Positions 7,818 to 15,280 of a stretch of DNA of 41,813 bases are shown piece by piece. The notes below the pieces were generated by a model that did not search any database, was not told the DNA's origin, and saw only the letters and a list, made by a program, of their open reading frames with translations. The translations under genes and the position numbers were made by a program. Source of the stretch: JAAYBG01 sp964411675 (GTDB lineage Bacteria > Bacillota_I > Bacilli_A > ML615J-28 > CAG-698); the NCBI GenBank assembly GCA_964411675.1, contig CAYPLR010000012.1, forward strand, positions 1 through 41,813, read 5' to 3'. Positions within the stretch are counted from its first letter, which is position 1; each line of letters starts with the position of its first letter.

Positions 7818-8822
7818 ATGAGCATTTTTGAAACAAAAAACTATATTGACAAATTATCAATACTTGACACCCAATTAGCTATTAAACTAGCTAAAGACAC
7901 ATTTGAACGAAAATTAGCCAAGAATCTGGATTTGACCAGAGTATCCGCTCCCTTATTTGTCTATCCAGATACTGGATTGAATGATAATTTAAATGGAGTT
8001 GAAAGACCGGTTTCTTTTGAAATCAAAGATACCAAGAAAGTTGCTGAAATCGTTCATTCTTTAGCAAAATGGAAACGTATGGCGCTAGGGAAATATGGTT
8101 TTACAGTTCAAAAAGGGCTATATACCGATATGAATGCGATCAGACGTGATGAAGAGATGGATAACCTTCACTCTATTTATGTCGATCAATGGGACTGGGA
8201 AAAAGTAATTTCTCCCGAAGATCGTAATGTAGAGTATTTAAAGGATACAGTTAGGAAAATTGTAAAAGCCCTAGCCAATACCAAAGAAATTGTAAATCAG
8301 GAATTTCCTGCTTTAAAAATGAGATTTACCGAAGAAGTAACTTTTATTACGACCGAAGAACTATACCAGAGATATCCAAAGCTAAGTCCGAAAGAACGAG
8401 AAAATGCAATCTGCAAAGAAAAGCAAACTGTCTTTCTTATCGGTATTGGTGATAAATTATCAAATGGTGCTCCTCACGACCTACGTGCTCCTGATTATGA
8501 TGATTGGGCGTTAAACGGGGATATCCTAGTTTGGTATGAACCCTTACAAATGGCCGTTGAATTATCTTCCATGGGCATTCGTGTCAACAAGGAAAGTTTA
8601 GTGAGTCAACTACAAAAAAACAATAAAATGGAACGATTACAACTTCCTTTCCATAGTAGCATTATGAATGATAGTATTCCTCTATCCATTGGTGGAGGAA
8701 TTGGACAATCCCGTATTTGCCTAGTTATGTTAGAAAAAGTCCATATTGGTGAAGTTCAAGCATCGATTTGGAAAGAAGAAGATTTAAAAGCATTAGCCAA
8801 ACAAAAAATTGAATTATTGTAA
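7818..8822 (+). CDS. asnA: Aspartate-ammonia ligase
   Basis: 334 residues, matching AsnA (about 330). It makes asparagine from aspartate, ammonia and ATP through an aspartyl-AMP intermediate, using a class II aminoacyl-tRNA synthetase-like fold in the cytoplasm. Recognisable family segments are VSAPLFVYPDTGLNDNLNG, KWKRMALGKYGF, GLYTDMNAIRRDEEMDNLHS, VDQWDWEKVI and the C-terminal GGGIGQSRICLVML. The GAAGGA ribosome site precedes the ATG. It closes the unit begun by greA or the ROK gene, as a strong hairpin terminator follows. No T-box or other asparagine-responsive leader is present in the 17-nt gap before it. Confidence 0.96.
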   Translation: MSIFETKNYIDKLSILDTQLAIKLAKDTFERKLAKNLDLTRVSAPLFVYPDTGLNDNLNGVERPVSFEIKDTKKVAEIVHSLAKWKRMALGKYGFTVQKGLYTDMNAIRRDEEMDNLHSIYVDQWDWEKVISPEDRNVEYLKDTVRKIVKALANTKEIVNQEFPALKMRFTEEVTFITTEELYQRYPKLSPKERENAICKEKQTVFLIGIGDKLSNGAPHDLRAPDYDDWALNGDILVWYEPLQMAVELSSMGIRVNKESLVSQLQKNNKMERLQLPFHSSIMNDSIPLSIGGGIGQSRICLVMLEKVHIGEVQASIWKEEDLKALAKQKIELL

Positions 8823-8828
8823 GAAACC

Positions 8829-8872
8829 AACTCAAATAGAAAACTTTTCAAGTTATTTATTTGAGTTTTATT
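8829..8872 (+). terminator. Terminator after asnA
   Basis: AACTCAAATA (8829-8838) pairs with TATTTGAGTT (8858-8867), followed by a T-rich tail. The loop holds a smaller stem, AACTT-TTC-AAGTT. Confidence 0.75.
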
Positions 8873-8895
8873 TATGAAAGCTTGTTTCTTTACAA

Positions 8896-8924
8896 TAGAC
8901 AAAAAAACATATTTTTAGTATAAT
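8896..8924 (+). promoter_or_regulatory. Promoter of the yqeG-yqeH-yqeK-rsfS-pyk group
   Basis: TAGACA (8896-8901), 17-nt spacer, TATAAT (8919-8924). It puts the transcript start near 8931, which excludes the ATG at 8929 as the yqeG start. Confidence 0.75.
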
Positions 8925-8940
8925 AAGAATGGTGATAACT

Positions 8941-9519
8941 ATGATATTTGTGTTTTTTAAAATAAAAGCCTTCCTTCCCTATGATTGTTATCGAACTATT
9001 TTTGATATTGATTATCGAAAATTATATCAATTGGGGAAACGAGTGATTTTAATCGATATTGACAATACAATTATTCCTTATGATTTAGAATCTCCAGAAC
9101 AACGTCATTTGGAATTAATTGAGAATATAAAAGAAATTGGATTTCAAGTCATTTTCATTTCCAATAATCATAAAGAACGCGTCGAAAAGATTGCTTCTGC
9201 ATTTGAGGTTGATTATGTTTATAGTGCGTATAAACCACTAAAAAAGGGATTTCAGAAAGCACTAGCAATGGCAACTTATAAGCAAAAATCAGAAGTCATC
9301 ACGATTGGCGACCAAGTTGTTACCGATATTTTTGGATCTAATTTATATCAATTAGACGCTATTTTAGTAAAACCAATTAAAAAGAAAAATGAAAAGTGGT
9401 TTACAAAGTTAAATCGAATTTCAGAGAATATGATTATTAAAAAGATGTTGAAAAAATATCCTACAATGGCATTAAAAATGATTAATCTTCGAGGTGAAAC
9501 TATTGAAAACGAAATGTGA
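8941..9519 (+). CDS. yqeG: YqeG family HAD phosphatase
   Basis: 192 residues of HAD IIIA type. Motif I is LIDIDNTIIPYD (nucleophile DxD), motif II is VIFISNNHKER, and motif III/IV is ITIGDQVVTDIFGSN. Family relatives include the yeast mitochondrial Gep4 phosphatidylglycerophosphate phosphatase, so a role in phosphatidylglycerol synthesis is possible but not shown. I choose ATG 8941 because GGTGA lies at proper spacing and the promoter places the transcript start near 8931; ATG 8929 would be at or before it. The gene overlaps yqeH by 17 nt, the same pairing as in B. subtilis. Confidence 0.88.
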   Translation: MIFVFFKIKAFLPYDCYRTIFDIDYRKLYQLGKRVILIDIDNTIIPYDLESPEQRHLELIENIKEIGFQVIFISNNHKERVEKIASAFEVDYVYSAYKPLKKGFQKALAMATYKQKSEVITIGDQVVTDIFGSNLYQLDAILVKPIKKKNEKWFTKLNRISENMIIKKMLKKYPTMALKMINLRGETIENEM

Positions 9520-10378
9520 TGGATGTGGTGTAAAAATCCAAACAACGAATCCCAATGAAAAAGGGTATATTAGAAGTGATGTTTATATCAAAAACCCTGA
9601 CCATTTTCTATGCGAACGTTGTTTTCATTTGCAACATTACAACCAAGTAGCTGATATTTCAATCAGTGAAAATGAATTTCTAGAGAATGCCAAGAAAATC
9701 GCAGCGTCTCAAGCTTTGGTAGTTCATATCGTAGATGCCTTTGATTTAGAGGGAACAATGATTTCCAATATCAATGAATTATTCCCCAATAATAAAATCA
9801 TGTTAGTAGCAAATAAATTTGATTTGTTTCTTTCATCAACAAAACCCAATAAAATATTAAACTATTTACGAGGTTATGTGAAAGACCAAGGACTTCACGT
9901 CATCGATGTTTCCTTGATTTCTGCGAAATCAAGTCAAGATGTGCTACGATTACTCAACAAAATATATAAACTAAAAGACCAAGAAGAAGTTTATTTCTTT
10001 GGCGCCACCAATGTTGGAAAATCAACGATTATCAATCAGATCATCAATTTGGTGGAGAGTAAGGCTAGTCCGATTACCGTGAGTAATCTACCAGGAACGA
10101 CGCTAGGATTAATTAAACTAGCCCTTCCCGAAAAGACCTACATTATCGATACTCCAGGAATTATCCATGATTTTCAAATGACAAAATATTTGGATAAAGC
10201 AACGCTAAATTTAGTCTTGCCGCAAAAATATGTGAAACCTAAGGTNNNNNNNNNNNNNNNNNNNNNNNNNNNNNNNNNNNNNNNNNNNNNNNNNNNNNNN
10301 NNNNNNNNNNNNNNNNNNNNNNNNNNNNNNNNNNNNNNNNNNNNNAAAATCACGATGAGAGAGGCTCTGATTCAATGA
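9503..10378 (+). CDS. yqeH: Ribosome biogenesis GTPase YqeH (interrupted by an assembly gap)
   Basis: Circularly permuted GTPase needed for 30S subunit assembly in B. subtilis. An N-terminal zinc finger (CDGCG near the start, then CERC about 30 residues later) precedes permuted G motifs: NKFDLF (G4), SAKS (G5), then GATNVGKSTIINQ (P-loop), and DTPG (G3). I favour TTG 9503 as start, since GAGGTG at 9491-9496 is a ribosome site 6 nt upstream; GTG 9494 lies inside that site. The 100-N run at 10246-10345 hides most of the C-terminal domain. The last ten residues, ending MREALIQ, fit a YqeH C-terminus. A full protein is about 365 residues, so roughly 100 are missing. Confidence 0.88.
   Translation: MKTKCDGCGVKIQTTNPNEKGYIRSDVYIKNPDHFLCERCFHLQHYNQVADISISENEFLENAKKIAASQALVVHIVDAFDLEGTMISNINELFPNNKIMLVANKFDLFLSSTKPNKILNYLRGYVKDQGLHVIDVSLISAKSSQDVLRLLNKIYKLKDQEEVYFFGATNVGKSTIINQIINLVESKASPITVSNLPGTTLGLIKLALPEKTYIIDTPGIIHDFQMTKYLDKATLNLVLPQKYVKPKXXXXXXXXXXXXXXXXXXXXXXXXXXXXXXXXXXKITMREALIQ
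10246..10345. other. Assembly gap (100 N) in yqeH
   Basis: One hundred unknown bases with no sequence shared between the two flanks. The number is probably a placeholder: comparison with usual YqeH length suggests about 0.3 kb is missing. Confidence 0.9.
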
Positions 10379-10968
10379 ACCATTATCAAGAAAAAGTGTA
10401 TGAGAAATTTCAATCTGGTAGCACGAATAAAGCGGAGAAACGCTTTGCCCACTCTTTGGGGGTTGCTGAAACTGCAGTAACGCTAGCTCAAAAATATTAC
10501 CCAGAATTAGATCAAGTGAAGGTATACTTAACGGGACTCATTCATGACTATGCAAAGTATGAAAGTGTGGAACGATATCAAGAAATTGTAGAAACCTATC
10601 ATTTGGATAAAGAAATCTTTTCCGAAGTAGAAAAAATCTATCATGCTGTATTGGGATCTTATATCGTCCAAGAAGAACTCTTCATCACCGATGAAGAAAT
10701 CCTCCAAGCAATTTATTATCATGCCTTTGGAAACGAAGCAATGACCCCCTTACAAGAGATAGTTTATCTTGCTGATTTTATTGAACCCAATCGAACTGGA
10801 GAGATCTTCGAAGAAGTGAGAAAGATAGCAGCTACCAATATAAAAAGAGCCATTGCGTTAACAGCGCAATACATTCTCGAATATTTGCAAATGAAAGGGG
10901 ATAAGATTCATAAGAATGCTTATCTTACCTATTATGGATATAAAAAGTACCTAAAGGAGGACGAATGA
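10375..10968 (+). CDS. yqeK: HD-domain Ap4A hydrolase YqeK
   Basis: 197 residues. The HD metal-binding pattern is present: the first His in AHSLGVAETAV, then GLIHDYAKYE, YHAVLGSYIV, YYHAFGNEAMTPLQEIVYLADFIEP. YqeK proteins are symmetrical diadenosine tetraphosphate hydrolases (Ap4A to two ADP) that act in stress nucleotide turnover. Its ATG overlaps the yqeH stop (ATGA) and its end overlaps rsfS. In B. subtilis yhbY (yqeI) and nadD lie between yqeH and yqeK; here yqeK follows yqeH directly, provided the gap does not hide more than the end of yqeH. Confidence 0.92.
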   Translation: MNHYQEKVYEKFQSGSTNKAEKRFAHSLGVAETAVTLAQKYYPELDQVKVYLTGLIHDYAKYESVERYQEIVETYHLDKEIFSEVEKIYHAVLGSYIVQEELFITDEEILQAIYYHAFGNEAMTPLQEIVYLADFIEPNRTGEIFEEVRKIAATNIKRAIALTAQYILEYLQMKGDKIHKNAYLTYYGYKKYLKEDE

Positions 10969-11318
10969 ATTTATTAAAAAATGTAATTATGGCGATTGAT
11001 GATGCCCGCGTGAAAGACATCAAAATTTACGAAACCAAACAAATTACCCCTTTATTTGACTATGCAGTGATTGCAACAGCCAATTCCAGTAGACAATTAC
11101 AAGCAGCTGTTGATCGGTTAGAAGAAAAAAGTTTAGAAATTGGTTTTGCCATTCGCGGTGTTGAAGGGGTACGGGGTGGTTATTGGGCGTTAGTCGATTT
11201 GAATGATGTATTAGTCAATATTTTTACAGCAGAAGAACGCGAAAGATATGATTTAGATAAATTATGGAAGGATTTACCTCAAATAAAATTGGAAGATTTG
11301 CTACCAAAACAAAAATAA
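10965..11318 (+). CDS. rsfS: Ribosomal silencing factor RsfS
   Basis: 117 residues, typical for the RsfS/YbeB/Iojap family. It binds ribosomal protein uL14 and blocks joining of the 30S and 50S subunits when nutrients fall. Family segments are DIKIYETKQITPLFDYAVIATANSSRQ (residues 18-44 in part), then GVRGGYWALVDLNDVLVNIFTAEEREYYDL-like residues near 75-103. AAAGGAGG precedes the ATG, which overlaps the yqeK stop. It lies next to yqeK as in many Bacillota, and pyk starts 15 nt downstream, so transcription probably continues into pyk. Confidence 0.94.
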   Translation: MNLLKNVIMAIDDARVKDIKIYETKQITPLFDYAVIATANSSRQLQAAVDRLEEKSLEIGFAIRGVEGVRGGYWALVDLNDVLVNIFTAEERERYDLDKLWKDLPQIKLEDLLPKQK

Positions 11319-11333
11319 ATAAGGAGGGTGCAA

Positions 11334-12761
11334 ATGAAAAAAACAAAAATTGTTTGTACTTTAGGACCAGCGAGTAATAATGAAGAAACAATGAAACAAA
11401 TGTTACTCAGAGGAATGAATGTCGCTCGTTTTAATTTCTCTCATGGATCTCATGAGGAACATAAAAAACGAATGGACCTATTTCGTAAAGTTCGGGATGA
11501 ACTTTCAATGCCAGCAGCCTTGCTATTAGATACCAAAGGTCCGGAAATTAGAGTAAAGAAGTTTATTAATGATACCGTTATTTTAAAAAACAATCAACCA
11601 TTCACCCTAACGATTGATGATGTCCTAGGAGATGAAACTCAAGTTGCTATTACTTATCGCAATTTGATCCACGATATTCATCCGGGTTGTAAAGTGTTAA
11701 TCGATGATGGTAAAGTAGAAATGATCGTTCAAGCAATTGAAGGGGTAAACATTCATTGTTTAGTCACTCGTGGAGGAAAAATTGGGAATAACAAGGGAAT
11801 TAATATTCCTTCGATTCATTTAAGTATGCCTTATTTAAGTGAGGTAGATAAACAAGATCTCCTATTTGGAATTAAAGAAGATGTTGATTATATTGCCGCT
11901 TCTTTTGTTAGAAATAAAGAAGATGTACAAAGTATTCGAAAATTTCTTGATGAAAATGGAGGAGAATGGATTCGTATTATCTCTAAAATTGAAAATCAAG
12001 AAGGAATTAATAATTTTGAGGAAATATTACTCAATTCGGATGGAATCATGGTTGCTCGAGGGGATATGGGAGTAGAAGTCGATTATGAAAAACTTCCAGG
12101 GATTCAAAAACACTTCATTACTCGTTGCTATCAATCGGGTAAAGTGGTTATTACAGCGACTCAAATGCTAGAATCCATGATAACCAATGCTTATCCAACT
12201 AGAGCAGAAATTTCTGATGTTGCAAATGCGGTATTCGATGGAACTTCAGCCGTCATGTTAAGTGGGGAAACTGCGAATGGAGCTTATCCAATTCAAGCAG
12301 TAGAAGCCATGAGTAAAATCGCCATTCAAGCAGAAAAAGATAGTTTTTCTTTATCACGATATAAAGAAATATCTTATGACACTCGTTTGGGTGATGTAAC
12401 CAATGCCATTAGTGATGCAACCTGCACCACCGCTCGTGATGTTAGAGCAAAAGCGATTATTGCAGTAACAAAGAGTGGAAAAACAGCACGAAATATGTCG
12501 AAGTTTCGTCCTAAAGAACCGATTATTGCTCCTACTCATTCTCATAAAACGTATCATCAGTTAGCACTCAATTGGGGAGTTTACCCCATCGAAGTACCGA
12601 CGATGAATACCACAGATGAAATGTTTAAAGAAGCAATTAAAGCCGCAAAAGCAATGAATTATGTTGCCAATGGCGATGTTGTTGTTATTTCTGCTGGAGT
12701 AGCTGTGGGAATTGTGGGTGGAACCAATTTAATTAAAGTACATGTTGTTTCTGATGAATAA
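11334..12761 (+). CDS. pyk: Pyruvate kinase
   Basis: 475 residues, the short form without the C-terminal PEP-utilising-like extension seen in Bacillus. It converts phosphoenolpyruvate and ADP to pyruvate and ATP, the last step of glycolysis. Motifs: ARFNFSHGSHEEH, LLLDTKGPEIRV, the signature IISKIENQEGINNFEEI with the catalytic Lys, VARGDMGVE, TQMLESM...PTRAE, and SGETANGAYP. AAGGAGGG at 11321-11328 sets the ATG at 11334; a GTG at 11328 lies inside the ribosome site. A terminator follows. Carriage behind ribosome-assembly genes instead of with pfkA is slightly unusual. Confidence 0.97.
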   Translation: MKKTKIVCTLGPASNNEETMKQMLLRGMNVARFNFSHGSHEEHKKRMDLFRKVRDELSMPAALLLDTKGPEIRVKKFINDTVILKNNQPFTLTIDDVLGDETQVAITYRNLIHDIHPGCKVLIDDGKVEMIVQAIEGVNIHCLVTRGGKIGNNKGINIPSIHLSMPYLSEVDKQDLLFGIKEDVDYIAASFVRNKEDVQSIRKFLDENGGEWIRIISKIENQEGINNFEEILLNSDGIMVARGDMGVEVDYEKLPGIQKHFITRCYQSGKVVITATQMLESMITNAYPTRAEISDVANAVFDGTSAVMLSGETANGAYPIQAVEAMSKIAIQAEKDSFSLSRYKEISYDTRLGDVTNAISDATCTTARDVRAKAIIAVTKSGKTARNMSKFRPKEPIIAPTHSHKTYHQLALNWGVYPIEVPTMNTTDEMFKEAIKAAKAMNYVANGDVVVISAGVAVGIVGGTNLIKVHVVSDE

Positions 12762-12770
12762 GAATCATAG

Positions 12771-12796
12771 ACTTAGCCAAAAGCTAAGTTTTTTTT
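12771..12796 (+). terminator. Terminator after pyk
   Basis: ACTTAGC (12771-12777), 5-nt loop, GCTAAGT (12783-12789), then eight T residues to 12796. Confidence 0.85.
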
Positions 12797-12801
12797 AAAA
12801 A

Positions 12802-12840
12802 TAGCAAAGCTTACCAAACAAATCTAAACTTGCTTTGCTA
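12802..12840. repeat. 9-bp inverted repeat upstream of the glucokinase promoter
   Basis: TAGCAAAGC (12802-12810) and GCTTTGCTA (12832-12840) are perfect complements separated by 21 nt, ending 6 nt before the -35 box. It could be a second terminator-like stem (an ATTTTG tail follows) or an operator. Confidence 0.55.
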
Positions 12841-12846
12841 ATTTTG

Positions 12847-12875
12847 TTAACAATTTTTTGTTATTATGTTATAAT
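12847..12875 (+). promoter_or_regulatory. Promoter of the glcK operon
   Basis: TTAACA (12847-12852), 17-nt spacer, TATAAT (12870-12875) with an extended -10 TGT immediately before it. Confidence 0.82.
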
Positions 12876-12907
12876 ACGACTAGATTTTACTACTATAGGA
12901 GGTTATC

Positions 12908-13816
12908 ATGAAGGTCATTGTTGGGGTTGATATTGGAGGAACAGAAATTAAAATAGGAAAATTTAGTGAGGGTCAGTTAATTGGTAAGAAATCAATTAAA
13001 ACGGATACGAGTGATTATGGTAGTCATATCATTCATGATATCTTTCAGGTTGTTGATGAATTAATCGAACAAGACACGTTACAAGGAATTGGAATTGGTG
13101 TCCCTGGACCTGTCGCAAATGGAATTGTTTTAGGAGCTCAAAACCTTGGGTGGGAAGAAATAGATTTAACAGCAAAAGTAAAAAAACACTATCCTGCTGC
13201 CAATGTCGCAATTGTCAATGATGCCAATGCCGCAACTTTTGGTGAAGTTGCTTATGGTAGTGCAAAAGGTTATCATAACGTTGTCATGATCACTTTGGGG
13301 ACTGGAGTTGGAGGGGGAATTGTCATTCGTGATCAATTACTAGAAGGTGCTTCAGGCTCAGCGGGAGAAATCGGTCATATCCGCGTGAAAGAAACCAATC
13401 CACGTCATTGTACCTGTGGTTTATTTGGTTGTTTAGAACAATATGCTAGTGCAACTGGGGTTGTAAAAACAGCATATGAACTACGAAAAGGGAAAGATAC
13501 CAGATTAAATAAATCCAACTTAACCTGCAAAGACGTTTTCGACTTTGCAAAAGAGGGGGATGAAATCAGTATTCAAGTCATAGAAAGCATGACTGATTAT
13601 TTAGCCAGCGGCTGTGCAACCATTGCTGATGTAGTCAATCCTGAAGTCATCATCCTTGGTGGTGGTGTCAGTAAAGCGGGAGAGTATTTGTGTGAAAAAG
13701 TTGCGAATAAGTTTAAAAAATTATGTTTCTATTCGGTACGAAACACAAAATTTATGTTAGCAACCTTAGGAAACGATGCTGGTATTTATGGGGCAATGCA
13801 CGCTGCAAGTAAATAA
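12908..13816 (+). CDS. glcK: ROK-family glucokinase
   Basis: 302 residues. It phosphorylates glucose to glucose 6-phosphate with ATP. The phosphate loop is GVDIGGTEIKIGKF at the N-terminus, IVNDANAATFGE carries the catalytic Asp105, and HCTCGLFGCLEQYAS holds the ROK zinc ligands (His167, Cys168, Cys170, Cys175 region). The zinc motif and length fit bacterial GlcK; a related N-acylhexosamine or fructokinase specificity cannot be excluded. ATAGGAGG lies before the ATG. It is first in a four-gene unit with a metallo-hydrolase and nfnAB, each overlapping the next by one to a few bases. Confidence 0.92.
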   Translation: MKVIVGVDIGGTEIKIGKFSEGQLIGKKSIKTDTSDYGSHIIHDIFQVVDELIEQDTLQGIGIGVPGPVANGIVLGAQNLGWEEIDLTAKVKKHYPAANVAIVNDANAATFGEVAYGSAKGYHNVVMITLGTGVGGGIVIRDQLLEGASGSAGEIGHIRVKETNPRHCTCGLFGCLEQYASATGVVKTAYELRKGKDTRLNKSNLTCKDVFDFAKEGDEISIQVIESMTDYLASGCATIADVVNPEVIILGGGVSKAGEYLCEKVANKFKKLCFYSVRNTKFMLATLGNDAGIYGAMHAASK

Positions 13817-14442
13817 TGATGAAAATAAAAACGTTTATTGAGGAACAATATGATGGGAATTGCTATGTCATAATCAATGATAACAAAGCCATTATTGTTG
13901 ATCCCACGGTATCGAAACAAAAATTAAAACTAGAAAATGGAATACGAATTGTGGCAATCTTTATCACTCATGCTCATTTTGACCACATTATCGCGCTAGA
14001 TAGTTATCTTGATGAAGAAGTACCTATTTATATCCATCCAACTGCGAGTCATAAATTGGCCAGTCCCTTAAAAAATTTATCTTGCTTTTGTAATCATAAG
14101 GTAGCGATTACGGTTCCCAAGGAAAATCTTCATTTGACTCAAGATCAGGATCAATATATCCTAGCTAATATGGAATGTAAAATCATTCACACCAGTGGTC
14201 ATAGTAATTGTTCCCAGTGTATGATGATCAAAGATGTAATCTTTACCGGAGATACGCTATTTAAAAATGATGTGGGGCGTACAGATTTACCTACTGGTAA
14301 TTCGAAGAACCTACGAGAATCATTAATGAAATTAACGAGTTTAGAAGGGGATTATATCGTTTACCCGGGGCACGGGGAAGCAACAACCCTCGATTTTGAA
14401 AGAAATACAAACCCTTATATCAAAGGAGAACAAGATGTTTAA
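13816..14442 (+). CDS. Metallo-beta-lactamase-fold hydrolase (glyoxalase II-like)
   Basis: 208 residues. Metal ligands are clear: THAHFDHIIALD (HxHxDH), HTSGHSNCSQC, FTGDTLFKNDVGRTDL and YPGHGEAT. The pattern and size fit the small glyoxalase II/YqgX-like group of hydroxyacylglutathione-hydrolase homologues found beside glcK in several Bacillota. The actual thioester or other substrate is unknown. The ATG at 13816 shares one base with the glcK stop, and a second ATG follows at 13819; neither has a good ribosome site, so translation is probably coupled to glcK. The 3' end overlaps nfnA by 8 nt. Confidence 0.85.
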   Translation: MMKIKTFIEEQYDGNCYVIINDNKAIIVDPTVSKQKLKLENGIRIVAIFITHAHFDHIIALDSYLDEEVPIYIHPTASHKLASPLKNLSCFCNHKVAITVPKENLHLTQDQDQYILANMECKIIHTSGHSNCSQCMMIKDVIFTGDTLFKNDVGRTDLPTGNSKNLRESLMKLTSLEGDYIVYPGHGEATTLDFERNTNPYIKGEQDV

Positions 14443-15280
14443 AATTATCGAAGAAAAAATATTACATAAAGATGTAAAATTATTTAAAATTGCGGCTAGT
14501 AAAATCGCAAAGATTTGCTTGCCGGGGCAATTTGTCATCGTTCACGCCACGGAAGAGGCCGAACGGATCCCCTTAACCATCGCGGATTACTCTAGAGAGG
14601 AAGGATGGATTACCATTATCTTCCAGTTGATTGGAAGAGCAACCATGAAACTTGCCCAATTATCAGTTGGGGATGACATTCGTGATGTTGTCGGTCCTCT
14701 AGGAAAACCGAGCAATCTTGAAAATCTTAAGAAGGTTTGTGTCATTGGAGGGGGAGTTGGTTGTGCAATTGCTTTACCAGTCGCTCGAGGATTGTTTGAT
14801 AAGGGTGTGGCGGTAGAGACAATTGTAGGATTTCGTAATAAAGATTTAATTATCCTAGAAGAAGAATTTAAGCGTTATAGTGCCAATTTACATATCATGA
14901 CGGATGATGGAAGTGCTGGTGAAAAAGGATTGGTTACTCATAAATTAGAGGAATTAATCAATAAAGGTCACCAATTTGATGAAGTGATTGCCATTGGACC
15001 TTTAATTATGATGAAATTTGTTGCCTTATTAACTAAAAAATATAATATCAAAACAGTCGTTAGTATGAATCCCATTATGATTGATGGCACAGGAATGTGC
15101 GGATGTTGTCGGGTCAGTGTCAGTGGAAAGACAAAATTTGCTTGTGTAGATGGCCCAGATTTCGATGCTCATGAAATCGATTTTGATGAAGCAATCGTTC
15201 GTAATAAAATGTATGTGGAAGAAGAAAGTACATTGCGCGAACAAACTTGTAATTTATTTAAAGGGGTCACTCATGAATAG
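14435..15280 (+). CDS. nfnA: NfnA-type FAD/[2Fe-2S] oxidoreductase subunit
   Basis: 281 residues from ATG 14435, chosen because AAGGAG sits just upstream at 14423-14428. N-terminal FAD domain (IPLTIADY), NAD(P)-binding part (VCVIGGGVGCAIALPVARGL), and C-terminal [2Fe-2S] site DGTGMCGCCRVSVSGKTKFAC. This is the small subunit of the NADH-dependent ferredoxin:NADP oxidoreductase (or sulfide dehydrogenase subunit); it resembles the PyrK electron-transfer subunit of dihydroorotate dehydrogenase, but its neighbour decides for NfnA. In known NfnAB, NADPH oxidation is coupled by electron bifurcation to NAD and ferredoxin reduction. Its end overlaps nfnB by 8 nt. Confidence 0.9.
   Translation: MFKIIEEKILHKDVKLFKIAASKIAKICLPGQFVIVHATEEAERIPLTIADYSREEGWITIIFQLIGRATMKLAQLSVGDDIRDVVGPLGKPSNLENLKKVCVIGGGVGCAIALPVARGLFDKGVAVETIVGFRNKDLIILEEEFKRYSANLHIMTDDGSAGEKGLVTHKLEELINKGHQFDEVIAIGPLIMMKFVALLTKKYNIKTVVSMNPIMIDGTGMCGCCRVSVSGKTKFACVDGPDFDAHEIDFDEAIVRNKMYVEEESTLREQTCNLFKGVTHE

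Noticed and set aside
15150..15272. Longer N-terminus for nfnB
   Set aside because: It would overlap nfnA by over 120 nt and adds residues not fitting the family; ATG 15273 gives the expected start.
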